Part shown: one piece after another, positions 11,560 through 22,333 of the stretch
How positions within the stretch are numbered: position 1 is the stretch's first letter
How the letters are laid out: each line of letters begins with the position of its first letter
From: Corythoichthys intestinalis
Lineage: Eukaryota > Chordata > Actinopteri > Syngnathiformes > Syngnathidae
Assembly: GCF_030265065.1 (NCBI RefSeq)
Contig: NC_080408.1
Span: forward strand, 33,102,501-33,166,500
Length of the DNA stretch: 64,000 bases
Direction of reading: 5' to 3'
The notes under the pieces: model-generated
What the model was told of the DNA's origin: nothing
What the model saw: the letters and a program-made list of their open reading frames with translations, nothing else
Databases searched by the model: none
Translations under genes and position numbers: made by a program

Positions 11560-12262
11560 CCTGAGGGTCCTGTGCACTATCTTTGCTATTACTAGGACTC
11601 CGCTCTTCTGGACGGAGATGTCTGATGTTTTTCCAGGTATCAGCTGGGGCCACTTCTCCAGTGTGGGGAACACAGCACCCAATGTCCCTATGACCACAGG
11701 CACCACTGTTGCTTTCACCATCTTTCATCTCCAGCTCTTCCTGGAGCCCTTGGCATTTCATTAGTTTCTCGTGTTCCTTTTTCCTGATATTGCCATAGTT
11801 GGGGATAGCTACATCGATGGCAACGGTTGTCCTCTGCTGCTTATCCATGATCAAGACGTCTGGTTGGTTGGCCACAACCATGTTATCAGTCTGTATCTGA
11901 AAGTCCCACAGGATCTTAGCCCTCTCATTTCCCACCACTTTGGGAGGTGTTTCCCATTGCGATCTAGGGGTCACCAGTCCATACTCTGCGTCGATGTTTC
12001 TGTACACAATACCGGCTACTTGGTTTCCTGCCGGTATCTTACACCCTGGTGTTATGTGCTGGACGGTTTCAGGGGCCTCTTTGCACAGCCTGCACCTGTG
12101 ATCCTGTCTGATGTGATATATCTGGGCCTCTATTGCTCTGGTACTCAAGGCTTGCTACTGTGCTGCCATGATAAGCTCCTCTGTGCTGTCTTTCAGTCCA
12201 GCCCTCTCTAACCATTTATAGGACTTGTTCAGATCTGCCACTTCTATCTTTGGGACATCCAT
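11560..12262 (-). mobile_element. 3' end of a non-LTR retrotransposon with restriction-like endonuclease
   Basis: Minus-strand translation shows the C-terminal zinc knuckle CRLCKEAPETVQHITPGC and then KILWDFQIQT and PDVLIMDKQQRTTVAIDVAI, the PD-(D/E)xK nuclease core of RLE-type LINEs. These belong to the R2/R4/NeSL/Hero groups; the teleost R4-clade element Rex6 is one candidate. Reading on the minus strand extends upstream to about 12262 across one stop. There is no reverse transcriptase domain, so this is a 5'-truncated fragment. Confidence 0.82.
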
Positions 12263-12597
12263 AATATGTATCGATCGCGACATTTTTCAGAGGATCGGAA
12301 TTGGATGTAAAGAATCGTGTTTTTAATTAAAAAAATTCAAGGGCTAAAAATATAACAAAACAATCCTATAATACAATGGCAATGCCAAAAGAACTAAAAA
12401 TGTATATGTTTTACACTTCCGGAAAAAGTGGAAGAGGACGTACTTTAAAAAGTACAATACTGTAACATGTTTGGGACTTTTGTTAAAAAAAAAAAAAAAA
12501 AATTAAAAAAAGTGTTTTAATTCTCAAAATCAGGTGACTGGGACTCAGGTGCAAAAATATGTCATCGGAACTTCCCTAGTTAATATAAATATATGTA

Positions 12598-12677
12598 CAG
12601 TGGGGAGAACAAGTATTTGATACACTGCCAATGGGTTTTCCCATTGACTGTGTATCAAATACTTGTTCTCCCCACTG
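12598..12677. mobile_element. 80-bp palindrome made of two Tc1-like ends
   Basis: Two inverted ends (cagtggggagaacaagtatt and its complement) face each other across a centre of about 15 bases, with TA on both sides (12596-12597, 12678-12679). The ends match the element at 4612-5816. Almost everything between the terminal repeats is gone. Confidence 0.92.
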
Positions 12678-12727
12678 TATATACAGTATATCTGTATGCC
12701 CACGGGCATCTATATACATATATACTG

Positions 12728-12731
<4 letters not shown>

Positions 12732-12772
<41 letters not shown>
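12732..12772. repeat. (TA)n microsatellite
   Basis: About 20 TA units. Confidence 0.97.
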
Positions 12773-12775
<3 letters not shown>

Positions 12776-12811
12776 ACTGTACATGAAAACATACTGTATA
12801 TGTATGCCGGA

Positions 12812-13063
12812 TGGGGATCCTGTCCTGCCCTGGGTTTAGTGGGCTGTGGGGGTCCCGCGGTGAGCCATGTCGGTTGGGGGGCTACGGCGGTGGCCCGTGG
12901 GCTCTTGGAGGTGGGGGGGTGGCACGTCCCCTCAGCCTATCCCCGAAAACCGGTTAATAAGTGCGCGGATGGTCCAGGGGACAGCCCTGGATCCCGGGGT
13001 GATGACGGCAGCCCCCTTGTTGGCGCTGTGGGAGGAGGGGTGAGCTGCACTGGCTTTTCAATG
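12812..13063 (+). repeat. GC-rich interspersed repeat, copy 1
   Basis: Begins near gatggggatcctgtcctgcc and includes ggtcccgcggtgagccatg, gttggggggcta, and a ccctggatcccgggg block. The same order of blocks is found at 37350-37495 and 55925-56185. G-rich on the plus strand and sharply different in composition from its surroundings. Confidence 0.85.
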
Positions 13064-13079
13064 CAACCCTCGTGAGGAT

Positions 13080-16000
13080 AGGCAATATGAAAAATGAGAA
13101 TGATTAACTAGCCATGAGAATGTACTGTATGTCACACCAAATTTTGTAAATGTATGCAGACATTTTAGTCCTAAAGAGCAGGCATCATATTTTGACTTCT
13201 TTCAGTTTTTTACTGTAGTATTTATTGGCCAGGGGTTATGCCTGTTAATTTATCAGATATAGAGAGAAAAGATGGGGTTCGTTTTCAGTGTCCTACCACA
13301 TGGCTACTGATGCTCACTGGCATTATAGCATGATTGCGTGATGTTCAGGTGCTTTACTTGCAGACCGAACATCATCAATGTAATGATTTCTCCTCCAACT
13401 CACAAATTCTTATTGGTCGAACATACTGCAACCATGACAACAGACCCCCTCTCGCTGTGATCCTCTCTTCCATGCCCCAACTTTATTCGCTGTGAATGTA
13501 GTTGTTTGTTCAGATGCACACACGTCTCTATATATGTTGGGCTTGACATGGGGATTAGTTGACTTGAGCTTATCTCCATTCAAATAAGTGATTATGCTGT
13601 GGCCTACATTTGAAAGATACCCTTGTTGAGTCTCATTGCAAACCGCTTGCCCTTGTAAATACTGTGGTGTGCACCTTTATCTGAACACAACTATTATCTA
13701 ATTGCGTGAAGAGAGGGCAGTAAGGCTATAGTTTAGTTAATGAAAGAGGAACAAGGGTCCTCTTCCTGTTCCCGCCATTGTTAGAAACCAAACTCCCTGT
13801 GGTTCACCGTCACATCATTTGCATACAAATGAGAAATATCACATTATCGCTGAGGGTATGTATTAATAAAAGAGTTGTTGAACAGGGTGAGGTATCATAC
13901 CGCAGTCAGAAGCTGAATATCCAGACCTCTTTTTTAAATCTATTTTCTTCCGTTGTGTAACTCTCCTATACCCAGGAGGAGGACTCTAGGAACTTTCACA
14001 GCGATTTTACAAATTCTCTCCAAACCTGAGCACAAAAGCACCACAGGGACACAAAATTGCTTGACCTTCTGATCCTCTCTTATCTCTGCACAACTGGTCT
14101 GCTGTGCTCGGAAATTGAATTCGGCCGGCTTGCCGGGTGTGACACTGACAATTTGAGCAAAACTCCACTGGTCCCTCGTTGCTTGTACTAGCCATTAAGG
14201 GAAACAGATGAGACATCGTTTGCCACCAATGGCTATCAATTAGTTGTAACGATTGGACCTTCTGGAATCTGAAGGTAGGTCTGAACTGTACTGTACTGTA
14301 CTGTACTGTACTGTACTGTACTGTACTGTACTGTACTGTACTGTACTAAATTGCATGCTACTCTGCTTCTCTCTGCTGGTTGTAAGGGCAAATTACAGTC
14401 TGTCACATTTGACTGAAATGATAGAATGGAGCAAAGCAGTCTTCACACATAACGTGCAAGCAGTCTTTACAGGGTTTTTGATATGATTCTAAAGTTTGAT
14501 TCTAAAATTGTGAAGTTTCTACCTGATGAGTTTTGGTTGCTCCCATGCATGCACCAGTCACTTTGTTAGACATGCACATGAAGACCAAGTTACTGTATAT
14601 GCATCATAGTACCACATTTGTAGTATTGTCATATTTTATTTATTGATTTTTAATATATTTTGTGTGTTTTCAAAGTGTGAGTTCATTTTCTTGAAAATTG
14701 CATTCCTTCCATGTGAGCCCCCCAAAAATTATAGTACTCAACCGTGATTAATTGTTTTTGTTGAAGTATGAGCTGCTTTTAACCATCAAATTTACAGTGA
14801 TTCGCCATTTTCTCCTTCTTTCGCCCCAACAACTTTATCCCGGGATTTATGCTGAGCTGAACCAAAACAGGCATTGCCATCTGCTGGCCTTAGTTCCACA
14901 TTGCAGGATTTGCTCAGTTTATCAGTCCTTCATGGTTAAGCAGAGCTGGCCGAGTCTCTCCACCACCTACCTATCCCTCCCAAAAAACTTCATTTAATAA
15001 TTGGCACCAAATGATTAGACTGTAGTTGACAACTGTCTGCGTCATTGGCACTGTTAGAGTTAACTCAAGTACAAAAAGTTTTTTAAGCAGTACAAAAGAA
15101 GCTTATTTATCATTTTTCATAATGCACTGTGGATTTTGTGCAATTTGAAGTGGGCCATATTCTTATTCTGTAAAAATGGGGGTTATTCACCAAACCCATT
15201 TAATATAACTTTTAAAGGTGAGTAATTGCACATATTAACACAGCAAGCACATTAGTTCTATTTTTATAATTGTAGAGGATAATGGGTTCATTTACTACTG
15301 GAGTGTGAGACCACGAGAAATAGTCTAAGCTGATAAAGGGATGAAATGAAATAATGAACAGAACCTTTCCTGATTTTGTACTCTTGTAGTATTTCATTGT
15401 TATATTTTTTTTTATGGACTATTTCATTTATTAGTCATCTTGTTTACATATTGTTTTCTTATTCACCTTCATTTAATGGACATTTTTATGGAGACAAACA
15501 ATTTTCTAAACAACAAAATTTCAAACAACTCGGACAAATGCATGCTTTATAGTTTAAACTGTGTGAAACATCTGATCCAACTTAAATGTGACACTAGATT
15601 AATTGGTGTGCAAGAACTTGAAAACCTTGACCTCATTCTCATTTGATACATTTTCAGTGAACCAGCCTAGGGATGGTGAGCGGGGGATTTTACAATGAAG
15701 AACAATTTCCTTTGACGCCACAAATGTTTACCAATTGGAGGTGCCAAAGTCATTTTTGTCACTGGCCACATAGTTATGGTTCCCCTCAGAGGGTCCAGTA
15801 TGACGTGTGAGGATATAATATAACTATGATCATCTCTTCTTTTACGCATTTGGCACTGCAAATTATTGCTTTTATATATGAGTGTATTTTTGTCAACACA
15901 TTTAATTTGAAATCAAAAGTCATGGGCATCTACTTAAAATTACAGTGATTTTCAGTTTGCATAAGAAGAAGTGATTTGGTTTTTGCAAAGTGTTAAAATT

Positions 16001-16366
16001 AAATACTTTTTTCAAATTCTGCCATGAGCGAACAAATCAATTTCGTAAGACACATGACTAGACTATTTGCTCATGTAATGGGGCGCATTTTGACTCTGAG
16101 ACCAGTTCTAGAACAGTGCAACAGAGCAACATTAAAATACAGTTGTGTCGGAAAGTTTTTAAGTATAATGTGACTTAAACGCAACTAGATTTAAAATACG
16201 AAAATAGTTGTCTCTTATTTAGTGACTAGTCCTCTTAAATACATTGATATACTCCCTGGAAGTTACATAAATACTTTTAAATCTATTGTAATACTTCATA
16301 ATGTTATATAAATACTCCAAGATATACCCAATAACAAATTAAAAGTGACCAAAATAAACGTAAAAG
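13080..16366. other. Long stretch without recognised gene or repeat, apart from one microsatellite
   Basis: This is the largest repeat-poor part of the left half and lies where the 5' end of lrp8 would be expected. I could not identify a signal-peptide exon on the minus strand. Frames are short and lack motifs. Confidence 0.4.
14284..14346. repeat. (CTGTA)n microsatellite
   Basis: About 13 perfect five-base units. Confidence 0.98.
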
Positions 16367-16468
16367 TACCGTATTTTTCAGACTATAAGCCTCTACTTTT
16401 TCCCCTTATTTTGCATCCTGCGCCTTATAGTCCAGTGCGGCTTATTTGTTGATTTATTTGGGTTAATA

Positions 16469-17025
16469 GGTAACACTTAATTTGACAGCGGCGTCATAAG
16501 ACTGTCATAAGACCGTCACAATTATGCCATGACACTATCATGGGCATTATTGCATGCTTATGACAGATTCAATCAAATTATGCCACTAACTCCTAATGTC
16601 CAGTTCGGATCTTTTAAATCCATTCAAAAGTGAGATGATTTGCTGGATGACACTAAATGACGTAAGCTATAAGCTTTCATTAATGACATGTCATTTCATA
16701 ATTATGATTGTCTTAAGGCGCCACTGTCAAATAAAGTGTTACCAAATACCATAACTAGTAATTAAGTAACTGAAGAAATAATTAACACGGAACATACATT
16801 TTGATTGTTATTTACATCTGTAGCACTGCAATGCATGCTAGGCGGCATGTTGGATGACAGAACTATTGACAGCAGGAGGTTGACTGTCTCCTCCAAGGGA
16901 GCAGTGATGGCCAAACGAAGCTTCTTGAAGCAATGAGAAGTTGCAGCCAATTGGTTCAAAGCTTCATGGTGGTTCATTTGGTCTTATGACAGTCTTATGA
17001 TGCCGCTGTCAAATAAAGTGTTACC
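16469..17025. mobile_element. hAT-type MITE with 8-bp target duplication
   Basis: Inverted ends ggtaacact...gacagcggcgtcataag and the complement, flanked by exact duplication ggttaata (16461-16468 and 17026-17033). A third copy of the terminus (gccactgtcaaataaagtgt) lies inside at 16717-16743, so the element is compound. It has no coding capacity. Confidence 0.88.
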
Positions 17026-17139
17026 GGTTAATATATTTCGGTGTAAATATCCCATAATACAGCTGCGGCTTACAGTCCAGTGGGGCTTATCTATGAACAA
17101 ATTACGTTTTTGTGTCAAATTTGGTGGGTGGCGGCTTAT

Positions 17140-17884
17140 AGCGGCGGCATTCGTTTTCAGCAGATTGGACTACTGCAACGGTATATTTACAGGTCTTGAT
17201 AAAAAATCAGTCAGGAAGCTGCAGCCAGAGTCCTCACGAATACAAGGAAACTGGACCACACTACACTGGTTTTGAAATCGTTACTCTGGCTTCCAGTGAG
17301 TCAAAGGATAGACTATAAAATACTACAGCTCGTCTTCAAAACACTTAATAGCCTTGGACCAAAATACATGCTTGATTTGTTAGATTCCTATGAAGCATCT
17401 AGACCCCTAAGGTAGTCTGGAAGCGGTCTCCAGTATGTTCCAAGAACAAGAACCAAGCAGGGTGAGGCAGCATTTAGTTATTATGCTCCTCAACTCTGGA
17501 ACAAGTTACCTGGAGGTCTGAAGTATGCTCAAACTTAGCTGCTTTAAACAAGGGCTAAAAACGCTTTTGTTTAGCACTGCATATCCATAACTGTTTATAT
17601 ATGTCAATCTATTTGCTTTGTATTCCTCTTGTGCTTATCTCCATTGCTGATTTCAATCACTAGCAGTAGTAGTAGTATTTGTTTTATTTTTCATTTATTT
17701 ATTTTTTTAATTCTATTTGTGATTAAATGCGATTTTTTATGTATTTTATTTCCTATTTCAATTGTCTTTGTTTTTACGTTCTATTGATTTGAATGTTTTT
17801 TAATGATCTTCATGTGATGTAAAGCACTTTGAATTGCCTTGTGTTGAATTGTGCTATATAAATAAATTTGCCTTGCCTTGCCTT
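17140..17884 (+). mobile_element. L2-like LINE, 3' fragment
   Basis: Translation recovers the end of the reverse transcriptase ORF: SRLDYCNGIFTGL, WLPVSQRIDYKILQLVFKTL, NSLGPKYMLDLLDSYE, with frameshifts. The 3'UTR ends in the typical tgtaaagcactttgaattg and tatataaataaatttg tail with a (ccttg) repeat. 5'-truncated and dead. Confidence 0.85.
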
Positions 17885-17922
17885 GCTTTATAGTCAGGTG
17901 CGCCTTATCGTCCGAAAATTCC

Positions 17923-18765
17923 AGTGATGTTTCTTCTCCACAAATCTACTAAAGTAAGAGTAAAAAGTATTGAACTACTCTAAGAAGTACATTTTTCTCA
18001 AAAAGGTAGTGAAATAATGTAATGAGTTACTACCCACCTCTGGATGTACTTAAATACACTCTAAAAGTATTCTTTACTATTAATTCTACTTAAATATTCC
18101 CTAAAAGTACCTTGTCCAAATGTCTCCCCCTATTCCATTACATTTGTTAATAACACATACTTACAAAATAAGGCTGTTTTGTGTAAGCGCCGTAACATTC
18201 ACTTGATCCAATCAATAGAGTCCATCTGTGTGACTGTGATGCCATCCCTTGGAGTACAGAAACGCTATTATGTGACACGCTGACATCATTCGGCGCACAC
18301 ACGTCACACGTACAAACACACGCCACCTTGGGCAGCACAGTCATTGTGCTCATCAGTCAGAGCCCTGCTCATGTTTGGGGTTATTGTTTAGCTAATCTTC
18401 AAACTATGATCTCACGCAATATTTGTGACCCGTCTTCATGTCCGCCTCGCCTGGAGTGCATTCTGAGGGCCTCAGTAATCTGATGACGGAGGTTCTGACC
18501 ACCATGTCACTGTGACCGTTCTCTACTTGTTTTATTTCCATTGCTGTGAGCACTCAAAATCCACCGGCGGACTCATTTTAGTTTTCATCTGCCAACCAGC
18601 TGGAGCACTTTCAATGAAGCTGTTACCGGAGCAACCGAAATGTATACACTCGCCAGGAGATTATTAATCAACCCTCTGTTAGAGGAATCAACCGATGTTA
18701 GAGGAGGGAATGCAAGTGGATGGATGCTGACATTTGACCCTCATCTTTGTGAGTGACTCACTGAT
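17923..18765. other. tmem125 upstream region; fragment of a dispersed repeat at its left end
   Basis: 17938-18046 (agtaagagtaaaaagtatt, gagttactacccacctctgg) is a short relic of the family found whole at 59381-60321. The rest (18050-18765) shows no repeat I recognise and should contain the tmem125 promoter and first exon. Confidence 0.4.
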
Positions 18766-18790
18766 TTTTTTATTTCTTCAACTACATGAG
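18766..18790 (+). promoter_or_regulatory. Probable splice acceptor before the tmem125 coding exon
   Basis: A pyrimidine-rich tract (tttttttatttcttc) is followed by AG at 18789-18790. If it is used, a non-coding 5' exon joins here and translation starts at 18822. A gtgagt donor-like site sits only about 40 bases upstream, too close for a vertebrate intron, so the partner exon is not identified. Confidence 0.45.
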
Positions 18791-18821
18791 ATCTGTGCCC
18801 TTTGGGTCAGGCACCAGCAGT

Positions 18822-19511
18822 ATGTCGGAAGCGCAGGCCTTCTCCTCGCCTCGTCAAACTTTTCATCAGCTTCCAAGCGTATACCTGGAACTACTCCAGA
18901 GACGTTCTCTTGAAGACCAGGTTGAACTTTGGTGGTTCAGAGAGCCACGTCGGTCCCTCGTGTGCTACTGCGCTTCGGTTGCCCTCATATTAGGTTTAGG
19001 CCTTGGTGGCGTCGGCCTCCTCTCCGCCAGGAACTCTGACGTGTCCGCCGAGTGGCGTCTTGGAGTGGGCACTGCGCTGTGTCTCCTCTCCCTGGCAGTT
19101 CTGCTCAAGCAGCTTCTCAGCTCCGCCATCCAGGACATGAATTGTGTGCACAGCCAGCGCGGAATTGAGCTGCTGAAGAGCGGCGGACGGGCAGACCCTC
19201 CGCTCATCTTGCTCGTGGGTCTGGCGGTGATGCTGTGTGGGACTGTTTTACTGTGCGTGGCAACAATCAGTGGCGGGGATGTGTCAGTATTTGGTTTAGT
19301 GCTGATAGCCGCGGGACTTGGCATGACTCTGGCTGTAGTGGGGTACAGTGTGCTAGTTTTCATGAAGAGAAGACGGGAGCGCACTAGGAGGATGACCCGG
19401 ATGAGAGCTGTTGGGAGAGGGGGGACGAATGTCCGTGTGTTTTCTGTCACAGGAAGACATATGAACCAGATTGGGAGAGAGACGGCCACCAGTAGAATCA
19501 GCCTGATCTAA
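18822..19511 (+). CDS. tmem125: TMEM125, four-pass membrane protein
   Basis: An uninterrupted reading frame of 229 residues, close to the roughly 219 of human TMEM125. After the start (MSEAQAF) comes the conserved block QVELWWxxxPRRS, then four hydrophobic segments at about residues 42-68, 75-102, 119-145 and 150-178, and a basic, serine-rich C-terminal tail ending in SLI as in human. The loop motif LLSSAIQDMNC between the second and third segments is another match I recognise. Molecular function is not established for this family. I chose the ATG at 18822 over the in-frame ATG at 18786: the latter lies inside a pyrimidine-rich tract ending in an AG at 18789-18790 that looks like a splice acceptor, and the family protein starts MSE. 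Coding sequence in a single exon also matches human. The next gene on the same strand is the C1orf210 homologue, as in human 1p34, which supports the name. Confidence 0.93.
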   Translation: MSEAQAFSSPRQTFHQLPSVYLELLQRRSLEDQVELWWFREPRRSLVCYCASVALILGLGLGGVGLLSARNSDVSAEWRLGVGTALCLLSLAVLLKQLLSSAIQDMNCVHSQRGIELLKSGGRADPPLILLVGLAVMLCGTVLLCVATISGGDVSVFGLVLIAAGLGMTLAVVGYSVLVFMKRRRERTRRMTRMRAVGRGGTNVRVFSVTGRHMNQIGRETATSRISLI

Positions 19512-19700
19512 AATGATCTAATTAAAGACGTTGCAGTCTACAGGGAACTTTTGGAATTGGAGAATAGCTGTTTATTCTGACATTGAATTCATTTCTCCTT
19601 TCACTCATTCACTACCAATTAATTTAAGTCAAATCTACCCACTAAGACGCTCTTCTTTCACAAGGAAAAAAAGTTACATTCTGACCTTTTTGCGTTATTT

Positions 19701-19706
19701 AATAAA
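19701..19706 (+). terminator. Polyadenylation signal AATAAA of tmem125
   Basis: An AATAAA hexamer lies 190 bases after the tmem125 stop. It is immediately followed by the TA target site (19714-19715) of a Tc1-like insertion, so the insertion landed at or just before the expected cleavage site. Use of the signal is inferred. Confidence 0.5.
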
Positions 19707-19715
19707 CAGAACATA

Positions 19716-21096
19716 CAGGGGTTGGACAAAATAATGGAAACACTTTAAAAAATCAACAACAACTAATTTAATATGGTGTAGGTCTGCCTTTTGTGGCAAT
19801 TACAGCCTCAGTTCTCCGAGGTATTGATTCGTACAACTTGTGACTTGTTTCCAAAGGAATTTTAAGCCATTGTTTAGTTAGAATACCCTCAAACTCTTTT
19901 AGAGACGATGGTGGTGGAAATCGACGTCTTAATTGAATCTTTAAAACTGACCACAAATGCTCAATAATGTTAAGATCTGGGGATTGTGCCGGCCATACAA
20001 GATGCTCAACTTCATTAGAATGTTCCTAATGCCATTCTTTAACAATTATGTTCAATGCTTGTGATGCCAAAATGTCTCGATCGATCAGCATCCCGATCGA
20101 TCGGGTCCGATCACGTCATTTTCAAAGTATCGGAATCAGCAAAAAAATATCGGCCATGCCTCTTTTTTATTTTTTTATTTTTTTTTATTAAATCGTTTTC
20201 TAATTGAATTTAACGTTACAAACATAATATGTTTCACTCATCCAGAGTCTTTAGTTTAGGCTTAAGGTAGGGTTATCAAATTTATCCCGATTACGGCAGT
20301 AATTAATTTTTTTAAAAAAAGTATCACGCTAAAATATTTAACGCAACTAATGCATGCGCTGCACGACCCACTCACACATTTTCGCGCTCAATCTGTAATG
20401 CCGCCGTTTTATCTATATAGAGAGATAAAAGGCAGCGTATAATGAGTAGAGTGGATTTTAGCAGCCTTTGGAGCCTGTTTTTAATTGGTTAAAGCCTTAC
20501 AATCCCTCTCCCTACGATTGGAAGTATCATGGGAAGCAATGTGGGGAAGCAAGGTAGCAATTGATCTTTTTCTTAACACCTTAAGTTATTTCCCAACGCA
20601 GAGAAAATATATCAATTGGAAGCACTACGCACAGTCATGGTTCCACTTCCCATCATGCATTTGGCCATGGCTACAGTATCATTTACTGAAAGCTCAAAAA
20701 ATACACTAGATGGCAATATTTAGTCACAAAGTCACAAGTCTTTCTATCCGTGGATCCCTCTCACAGAAAGAATGTTAATAATGTAAATGCCATCTTGAGG
20801 ATTTATTGTCATAATAAACAAATACAGTACGTATGTACTGTATGTTGAATGTATATTTCGTCCGAGTTTTATTCATTTTTTTTCTTAATGCATTGCCAAA
20901 ATGTATATGATCGGGAAAAATTATCGGGAATGATTGGAATTGAATCGGGAACCAAAAAAAAGCAATCGGATCGGGAAATATCGGGATCGGCAGATACTCA
21001 AACTAAAACGATCGGATCAGGAGCAAAAAAACATGATCGGAACAACCCTAGCCAAAATATTAGGTGTTTCCATTACTGCATTTTTTCCAACCCCTG
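19716..21096 (-). mobile_element. Tc1-like DNA transposon, split by a hAT-type insertion
   Basis: Ends caggggttggacaaaataat and its diverged complement (ccattactgc, ttttttccaacccctg) with TA at 19714-19715 and 21097-21098. The minus strand at 19768-19956 encodes a transposase C-terminus (MWSVLKIQLRRRFPPPSSLK, then IPLETSHKLYESIPRRTEAV). Most of the transposase is missing. It sits directly behind the tmem125 polyadenylation signal. Confidence 0.88.
20074..21050. mobile_element. Non-autonomous hAT-type repeat rich in CGATCGG motifs
   Basis: Flanked by an exact 8-bp duplication gccaaaat (20066-20073 and 21051-21058). Left end tctcgatcgatcagcatccc, right end gatcggaacaaccctA; the first few bases of the left end appear lost. 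Its interior (20268-20870) shares blocks with hAT copies A and B, such as gtccgtggatcccttt and cataataaacaaatacagtac, so the family seems to be a fusion of two repeats. Confidence 0.8.
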
Positions 21097-22333
21097 TAGG
21101 TTGTTTTAATGAAAATACCATGTTTCTCCCAAAAACCTCAAATCTAAAACGGCAAGTTGCTGTCATCTGCTGGTGCCTGTGTAGTAGTGATTTTTTTTTT
21201 TTTTAACAGGCTTGACAAATTCGCATTGAAGCCCCATATACTCGTCAATGGCAGAGAATGAGTTTGAAAAAAAGTAAGAAAATTGTTTCTGTATGTAGAA
21301 TCCTGATGGAAAATGTTTTATTTTTAAATTAATTTCCCTTTTTAGGTTCACATGTATTTCTTCTTATCACCTAAAATAGATCTGAATTGAAAATTGACTG
21401 ATGAATGAATATAAAGTACTTACAGCTCACCCATTACGTCTTTGTGTCAAACTAGGTAAAAGGCGTCCAGGGGAAAATGCAAGTGCATCATTCGTTTTTA
21501 TTCAACTTTGGTTTTCCTTGAATCAGTGAAAAAGCAAAAAGCATGTTAACACATAGCAAAACAAAAGCAAATCAAGTTATTCATTAACACCAGTGACTTA
21601 CGGGCATGGCGTGGAATGGTTGTCATTAAAGCATATCCTGCAACCTTTGCCCACCAAGATTCTTTGTTCCAGAAGGTGAAACGGGTGGAAGAAAAACAAG
21701 ACTTTTGAAAACTCAGATCAGGAATTTTATTTGAACACAACAACCGTATCTAGCAGGTAAGTTGTTGCTGGTTGTTTTTTATGTTTTTTTTTTAATTCAT
21801 TATTTGTTAGTTTAGTGTCTGGTTGGGACAATAGGTTAGTATTTGTAACTTAATCAATTTAGGTCAGTAAGTGAATCATCACTGCTAGCCATCCCAGTCC
21901 AAACAAATCGGACGTGAACCGCCGTCAATGACAGAAATGAGTTAACTGCTTAAAATGAAATGCGTACATGCTAAAAATACAGTAAATGGAAAATCACCTC
22001 GTATATACACAGTATATATATAAGAAAGCTATATATATATATAAAACTTTCTTTAACACCATGGCCTCATTTGAAAACAGATTCAAATGTCATCGTAATT
22101 GGTTTAAAAAAAAAAAAAAAAAAAGAATTTAAAAAAAAACATGTAATTGCTACTAAAGATTGAGTAACTCATTATTTCTCAAACAAATAATTTGAATCCA
22201 TCTCAATATTCATTGTTTTTCATTGAATGGATGAATGTGTTTTCTCATTGAATCTCCCTATACTGTAATGAAAAAACATCTCGAGTCAACAACAAAAAAG
22301 TAATTAATCATCCCCAAAAAATTATGTGGACAT
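21097..22333. other. Intergenic AT-rich DNA, no gene recognised
   Basis: At 21885-21950 lies a copy of the short dispersed repeat (ccatcccagtcc, gacgtgaaccgccgtcaatg, gagttaac). (TA)n stretches occur near 22010-22045 and A runs near 22110. Confidence 0.5.

Larger units (their letters stand above)
16367..17922 (+). mobile_element. DNA-transposon-like repeat with CCGTATTTTTC ends, carrying two nested insertions
   Basis: Left end accgtatttttcagactataag; right end cgccttatcgtccgaaaat, a diverged inverse. Motifs cttatagtccagtgcggctta recur inside (16422-16445, 17067-17090). It is split by the hAT-type element at 16469-17025 and by an L2-like fragment at 17140-17884. Confidence 0.65.

Noticed and set aside
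11771-12211. 146-codon plus-strand frame
   Set aside because: Antisense shadow of the RLE-type LINE fragment.
12593-13075. 160-codon plus-strand frame
   Set aside because: It runs through the Tc1 palindrome, a (TA)n microsatellite and GC-rich copy 1.
3693-18765. Search for lrp8 exon 1 (signal peptide) on the minus strand
   Set aside because: No leucine-rich start followed by a suitable donor was found. The CG-richer stretch at 3940-4270 was considered but gives no signal-peptide-like frame.
18786-18821. Upstream in-frame ATG of tmem125 adding 12 residues
   Set aside because: It lies in a probable intron end before an AG, and the family protein begins at the downstream MSE.
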